NCBI GenBank assembly: GCA_013416795.1
Contig: RQSC01001009.1
Span: 4,500-37,778 of the forward strand
Direction: 5' to 3'
Length of the DNA stretch: 33,279 nt
DNA from: Prasinococcaceae sp. CCMP 1430
Taxonomy: Eukaryota; Prasinodermophyta; Palmophyllophyceae; Prasinococcales; Prasinococcaceae
Shown here: positions 29,107 to 33,279 of the stretch, in pieces
Position numbering within the stretch: position 1 is the stretch's first letter
Layout of the letters: each line of letters starts with the position of its first letter
Notes under the pieces: model-generated
Database searches by the model: none
What the model saw: the letters and a program-made list of their open reading frames with translations, nothing else
What the model was told of the DNA's origin: nothing
Position numbers and translations under genes: made by a program

Positions 29107-29178
29107 TCCATCGCCGCCCGCGCTGCCCGCGCCGCCGCGCACCCCTCTCCGTTAGGGTATCACCGCCTGCTCCACGCC

Positions 29179-29180
<2 letters not shown>

Positions 29181-29219
<39 letters not shown>
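29181..29219. repeat. Poly-G homopolymer (39 nt)
   Basis: Thirty-nine uninterrupted G residues, 75 bp upstream of the glycosyltransferase-fusion ATG. It could form quadruplexes. True length is likely uncertain because such runs are hard to sequence. Confidence 0.9.
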
Positions 29220-29223
<4 letters not shown>

Positions 29224-29300
29224 CTGCGAGGGGCGCCCCGCTCGTGCGCGGTCTGGCGCCCCGGGCCTGCGAATTGTGCTGCAGCAGGGACATGCATACT

Positions 29301-29335
29301 AAACCCTATTAAAACCCCAAACCCAAACCCGAAAC
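29301..29335 (+). repeat. Short telomere-like repeat block / telo-box
   Basis: AAACCCTA followed by AAAACCCCAAACCCAAACCC and GAAACC: degenerate plant-type telomere repeats. It lies 190-225 bp upstream of the zinc-finger/UBA ATG in the sense orientation. Confidence 0.6.
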
Positions 29336-29525
29336 CGCTGATGTGCGCCTGATGAGCGCAGCTCACCAGCGTGTCTGATGCGACATGCGGGCGCCACTGC
29401 GCGCGGGCGCAGCGCAGCAGTGGCGCGGGGCGGGCGCCCCCGCTCCCCCCTTGCATCCGGACGGCTCCACCCGCCCCCCCCTCCCCGAACTCGGCAGACA
29501 CGCGTCCGCGTTGACGGCAGCGGCG

Positions 29526-31278
29526 ATGGACGGCGGTGGCGGTGGCGGCGGGGGCCTTGAGGGCGGCGGCGCGGTCGGCGGCGGGGCGAGCCTCGAGGAC
29601 TTCTTCGGTCAGGCCTGCTGCTTCTGCGGCAGCGATGTCAGCGAGGACGACGGCAATGAGGGCAACGCCATCGTGGCGGTTTGCTCGGGGTGTGACATGT
29701 CAGCGGTGCACGCCGAATGCCTGTTCAACAAGGCGAAGGTGGGGGCGCGCGACCGCAGCCACTGATGTGCGCACGCTCGAGCACATTGCCTCGGCTACGT
29801 CGCTGACGCGCATCGAACCCGCCCCACGCTTGCCACTCGCTGCTGTCTTTCGCTCGCATTCGTTGCACCAGGGGGCTGTGACCAACTCGATGAAGATGAA
29901 AAAGCTTGAGGCCTGTTTCAAGGCGCAGGCGCGTGGCTCGACGCTGCGCTGGTTCATCCGGACGTACAAGACGCCGTGCTGCAAGGCGCTGGCGCCCGCG
30001 CTGGGTGGCCTCACCGACGCGCAGCGATCATCATGCGACCCGACGCGCGTGTGCTCAGGCCACCTGATTGCCATCGAAAATCTGCGAGACGTGCTCAAGA
30101 AACGGGAGCTTATGTCTGCCGCGAGCGGCAGCGGCGCAACTTCACAGTCGGCACAGCCGGTGCCCCGTCCCCACGTGCGCAGCGGCCTCAAGACCAAGTC
30201 GGCGATAGCGCGTGCCGACCCTGCCGTGCTGGCGAACGCCGCGCGTCAGCGCGAGGCTGCGAAGCGGCAGAGCGACGCGCTGGATGCACAGCGGCGGCGT
30301 GCCGGAGCTCGCCAGCGTGCCGAGCAGATGGTGCCAACTGCAATTGGGGGCGTTGGGCTCGCGGAGTCAATGACCGCGGCTGTTGGGCACACGCTCGCCG
30401 ACGATCAGCGAGCTGCGCACAAGCGCACCAAAATTAACACGAACGCGCGCAAGCATGCGAAGCGTGCAGCAAAGCGCGCCGAGGCGCGCGCGATCAAGGA
30501 GCGAGAGGAGCGCGTGGAAGAGGCAACGCGACAAGCGATCGAGGCGAGCATGGCAGAGCAGAGCACGCGAGAGGAGGAAGAGATGCATGCCGCACTTGCG
30601 GAGGTCGAGGCGGCCAAGCGTGAGGCGCAGGCCCTCGGATACGAGGTTGTCACGTCCGTCATGCGCGCCGTGGGCGCCTGCAAAATCGGGGCGCACGTGC
30701 GCGCCCTTGGGCTCACAAGTATGGGGTACAGCACGGAGCGCTGCTGCGCCGCACTGCAGGCCTGTGGCCTGGAGGCCGACGTGAGCGCCCTCGCGACATG
30801 GCTGATCGACGTGCCCGAGGAGGAGGGGCCTGGCGTCTCAGTCGATGTGCTCGCGGGCGATGTCGACGTGAGTGAGGAGATGATGGAACTGCAGGACTTT
30901 GCCGAGAACATGAACATAGCACGCGAGGTTGTGGACGCGGCGGTCGTGGCAGCCTACGGGGACATCAGCGTCGCGATGCAGGGCATCTGCCAGCGACTCT
31001 TTGCCGCGGAGGACGACCTCGTTGAGGAGCCGTCGACGGACAACTTTTACTACGAGCAAGGCGACTACGAAGGTGGCGGTGGAAGTGGCGAAGAAGGGGA
31101 GGACGGCGATCCCTGGGGCGCACTCAGCGACGCCGCTGAGATGGCCGCCCCGGCTTCTGATTGGGGTGCTGCGCCCGCCTCGGATACGCCACAGGCATCA
31201 AGGTGGGGGGCCTCGCCCGCGGTTGAAGCCGATGTGCTGGGCGACATGGTCAGCAGGTTGCCAGCCGATCTCATCTGA
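29526..31278 (+). CDS. Zinc-finger and UBA-domain protein, two exons
   Basis: Exons 29526-29738 and 29872-31278 encode 539 residues. After a Gly-rich start, a PHD/RING-like zinc module spans the junction. 'ACCFCGSD' and 'VCSGCDMSAVHAECLF' are in exon 1. 'TPCCKALAP' and 'CDPTRVCSGHL', which may complete the ligands, are in exon 2. The 133-nt intron starts GTGGGG, contains GCTGACGC and ends CACCAG, phase 0; without it exon 1 stops at 29765. A long basic then acidic coiled coil (about 200-330) follows. Next is a UBA domain (about 340-380, 'MGYSTERCCAALQACGLEAD') and a second helical UBA/CUE-like segment (about 400-440). The C-terminus is acidic and Trp-poor. This suggests a ubiquitin-pathway adaptor or ligase; the exact family is not recognised. 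Confidence 0.72.
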
Positions 31279-31290
31279 GTGATGTGATGG

Positions 31291-31337
31291 TACTGTACAG
31301 TATTAATTTATTAGTCACTAGGTGGAGTACAGTACTC
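31291..31337. terminator. Palindromic GTAC motifs between convergent 3' ends
   Basis: The 113-bp spacer between two convergent genes holds a perfect palindrome TACTGTACAGTA (31291-31302), an AT-rich core with AATAAA on the minus strand (31307-31312), and GAGTACAGTACTC (31325-31337). Related TGTAC motifs occur after several other stop codons in the window. Confidence 0.4.
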
Positions 31338-31391
31338 GTGCTCGAGTGAGCTGCACGCAGAGCCGCGCACTGCGCACCGGCTCGCGCAGCT

Positions 31392-32792
31392 TCAACGCGC
31401 GTCTGGGCTTCGTAGGCGCTTCAGCAGACCAGCGACGCCGGTAGGGCCCTGAAATCGCCGCTTGCCTGGCTGCTTCCGCGCGGTCTTGGTTTTGGGAGCG
31501 GGTGCTGCAGCGGTCTGCGGCAGCGCCACGCCCTCCTCTGCATGAACGCATGGTGACGAATCGAAGCGCTCGGCGTCAGTGGAGCGCAGCTCGCTCAGTC
31601 TGGGCCACCAGGGCCGCGAAGTCGAGGGCCCGTCTGTGTCCACGCTCGTGGTCGCACCGACGACACCGTCAACGCTCTGCGACGCCAACATGGCAGCAGC
31701 GCGGGCGGCACTCAGGGGCTTGGCGACGTTCTCGGCGAACGCGTCCCACGGTGAGCCTGGGGTGACAGCGACAGCGAAGGCCGTAGCACAGACTTGCGCG
31801 CGCGGGAGCGCAGCTTCGCGATTAGGCTCGAACGCCAGCGCATCGGCACCAAGTGCAGTCCCCTCCCCTTGGACCGTCACCGGCGTTGCCGCTGCGACCT
31901 CAGCTACGACTTGGTGCGTGTAGCTGCGCACGGCAGAGTCGAGCGCACTGATCTGCTTTCCGCCCTCGTGAACGGCCAGGGCCGGCGCCGGCGTCGAGGC
32001 ATCGCGAGCGAGTGCTGCCGCCACGGTCGCCGCCCGCGCGTCCGCGCTTTGCGGGGATGCGTCCTCCGTGGCCTTCATGGCATCGAGCTTTTCGAGTCGC
32101 TTTTTCAGGCGCTTCGCCCGCTTGCGCTGCGTGCTGCGGCTCGGCGCCCCCGCTGCTCGTCGCGCCCCTGGTTGCTGCTGCTGCGGCTGGGGATGCTGCT
32201 GCATTGGCATTTGCTGCTGCTGCTGCTGCTGCTCTTGCTGCTGCTGCTGCTGCTGCTCTTGCTGCGGCTGCGGCGCGGGCTGCTGCCGCTCCATCGCAGC
32301 GGCACCGTTCCGCGCCTGCTGCATTCCCTCGGCAGCGGGCGAACGGCCATCCCTCAGCGCATGCGCGTCGCGCGGGTGACGCGCTCTGAACGCCGCCTCG
32401 TCCAGGGCCGCTGCCAGCTGCGCTGCCTCTCCCTCGAGCGTCCTGACGTAGAGGACGTCGCCCTCTCGCAGAGCACGTATCGGCGTGCCGTGCGCGACCA
32501 CCGTGCGGTCGCAGCCCGGCGCACCTGGGTTGTCGCTCGGCCGCAGATGCACGCTCGCGAGCCCCTCGGCGCCCACAGCCTGCGCGGCGAGCGCGTGCAC
32601 CGTGGGCGGCCTGCCCGCCGCGCGCAGCCCGCGAGGCCGCAGCGGCACACTCGGCCTTCCCACTTTCCCCCCTTCCCCCCCTCCTCCTCCGCCATCCTCG
32701 CCACCACCGCGCGCTGTGGCGGGCGCCGCGGCCGCTCCGCGCTCGCCCGCGCTCCCGAGGACCGACACCGCAACCTGAACCTGAGCCGCCAT
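31392..32792 (-). CDS. PolyQ protein with possible N-terminal ubiquitin-like fold
   Basis: A single exon of 466 residues; function not recognised. After a Gly/Ala-rich start, residues about 60-125 ('AAGRPPTVHALAAQAVGAEG' ... 'ALREGDVLYVRTLEGEA') have the length and hydrophobic pattern of a ubiquitin-like beta-grasp, of the type that opens coilin-like nuclear proteins; this is a weak inference. A polyglutamine region (about 175-215, with Met and Pro interruptions) is followed by a basic, lysine-rich helix 'STQRKRAKRLKKRLEKLDAM', a likely nuclear signal. The middle is Ala-rich, and the C-terminus is basic ('KTARKQPGKRRFQGPTGVAG'). The ATG at 32792 directly follows AAACCCTAAC. The frame stays open upstream but without domains. 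Confidence 0.6.
   Translation of the reverse strand: MAAQVQVAVSVLGSAGERGAAAAPATARGGGEDGGGGGGEGGKVGRPSVPLRPRGLRAAGRPPTVHALAAQAVGAEGLASVHLRPSDNPGAPGCDRTVVAHGTPIRALREGDVLYVRTLEGEAAQLAAALDEAAFRARHPRDAHALRDGRSPAAEGMQQARNGAAAMERQQPAPQPQQEQQQQQQQEQQQQQQQMPMQQHPQPQQQQPGARRAAGAPSRSTQRKRAKRLKKRLEKLDAMKATEDASPQSADARAATVAAALARDASTPAPALAVHEGGKQISALDSAVRSYTHQVVAEVAAATPVTVQGEGTALGADALAFEPNREAALPRAQVCATAFAVAVTPGSPWDAFAENVAKPLSAARAAAMLASQSVDGVVGATTSVDTDGPSTSRPWWPRLSELRSTDAERFDSSPCVHAEEGVALPQTAAAPAPKTKTARKQPGKRRFQGPTGVAGLLKRLRSPDAR
32165..32285. repeat. CAG/CTG trinucleotide repeat region (coding polyQ)
   Basis: Dense CTG triplets on the plus strand (CAG on the coding strand), with runs of up to about eight uninterrupted glutamine codons broken by GAG, ATG and CCG codons. 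Probably length-variable. Confidence 0.85.
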
Positions 32793-32802
32793 GTTAGGGT
32801 TT
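32793..32802 (-). promoter_or_regulatory. Telo-box AAACCCTAAC abutting the start codon
   Basis: On the minus strand AAACCCTAAC is immediately followed by the ATG of the polyQ gene, so it lies in the 5' leader or at the transcription start. It is the tightest example of the motif in the window. Confidence 0.45.
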
Positions 32803-33279
32803 TGTACAGGGTATCCGTGTTGGGGGTTTTCGGCCACCTTCTCGCCTGCCGCACAGTAAGATTCTAACCGTATTGTTGATATCGATCTCGCATTGAAAAA
32901 GTGACCTTGAGGTGACTTCGATGGGAATGAGCAGATGTGGATGAAAAGGGGTGCGAACGAGCACAGGAGGCGGCTGGCCGCGGCGGCCCGCAGCCGCTCG
33001 CGCCGAAACCGCAGCCGAAACCGAAACCGCGAGCGCGAGCGCCGCCTCGTTGGTCGCGAGATGCGCAATCGTACCGGGTCACTTGAAGGCGTGTGTACCG
33101 GGGACGAAAGGGGGATGCGCGCTGATAGACCGTGGATGTGAGGGAGGACCGGGTGGAGCGTGGGGGGCGCCCGCCGCGGACAAAAACGCGGTTGGGCGCG
33201 GCGAAATTGGAGAGGCGCGCGTTGCCGCGGCGCGCGCAGCGGCGGCCGTCTCCGCCGGCGACTCGCCCCTCGCCGCGGC
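32803..33279. other. Upstream region of the polyQ gene to window end
   Basis: An AT-richer segment (32855-32960) leads into GC-rich DNA with a short GAAACC/GAAACCG repeat (about 33004-33030). No gene is supported. GGCGCGGCGAAATT near 33196 weakly resembles an E2F half-site. Confidence 0.45.

Larger units (their letters stand above)
29107..29525. promoter_or_regulatory. Divergent promoter with poly-G tract and telomere-like repeats
   Basis: This spacer between the glycosyltransferase fusion (-) and the zinc-finger/UBA gene (+) holds ACCCTAAC on the minus strand (29152-29158, 46 bp from the fusion ATG). It also holds a 39-nt G run and, on the plus strand, AAACCCTA (29301-29308) followed by CCCCAAACCCAAACCC (29315-29330). 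Nothing coding is supported before 29526. Confidence 0.55.

Noticed and set aside
1-33279. tRNA, rRNA, CRISPR or prokaryotic operon features
   Set aside because: No cloverleaf with T-loop consensus, no rRNA core, no regularly spaced repeats, and spliceosomal introns throughout.

Overview
This is nuclear DNA from a small, GC-rich, intron-poor eukaryote, most likely a unicellular alga. The evidence is ten spliceosomal introns of 85-158 nt, typical eukaryotic endomembrane proteins (SERINC, SMP/C2 tether, FAM91, Golgi-type glycosyltransferases) and monocistronic genes on both strands. Plant-type telo-box motifs (AAACCCTA), TGTAA-like 3' signals and a rigid GTGCG...CTGAC intron signature fit a prasinophyte-grade green alga best. 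A haptophyte or stramenopile is not excluded. A 206-base run of N shows this is a draft assembly.

Layout, left to right. SERINC (+, 88-1646) converges on an SMP/C2 lipid-transfer tether (-, 1786-4368). A 1 kb spacer with a large hairpin follows, then a 47-residue membrane microprotein (-, 5419-5674) and a FAM91 protein (-, 6403-8937). Next come a gamma-glutamylcyclotransferase-like protein (-, 9479-10395) and a DCC thiol-disulfide oxidoreductase (-, 10901-11371). The DCC gene is divergent from a MORN-filamin protein (+, 11751-14132), which ends 44 bp from a BT1 folate/biopterin-type transporter (-, 14177-15931). The gap and a five-helix membrane protein (+, 16265-16903) follow. Then come a duplicated LNR-LamG receptor-like protein (+, 17846-20866) and an NSUN RNA m5C methyltransferase (-, 21379-22501). 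A giant three-catalytic-module glycosyltransferase gene (-, 22837-29106), a zinc-finger/UBA protein (+, 29526-31278) and a polyQ ubiquitin-like-fold candidate (-, 31392-32792) complete the window.

The genes do not form one pathway. A secretory theme recurs: FAM91 (Golgi vesicle capture), the SMP/C2 tether, SERINC, the glycosyltransferase fusion and the LNR-LamG surface protein all act at endomembranes or the cell surface.

The strongest novelty is that two long frames which look like separate overlapping genes (an exostosin and a double fucosyltransferase-like protein) join in phase across an intron. They appear to encode one protein of about 1,989 residues: membrane anchor, three EGF-like modules, GT47 exostosin, fucosyltransferase-like fold, EGF-like module, second fucosyltransferase-like fold. 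Other notable signals are two neighbouring introns with homologous sequence (introner-like), sense-oriented telo-boxes upstream of six genes, and a hairpin with telomere-like arms. Intron models were derived by eye from reading frame, splice consensus and protein-family alignment; none is supported by transcripts here.
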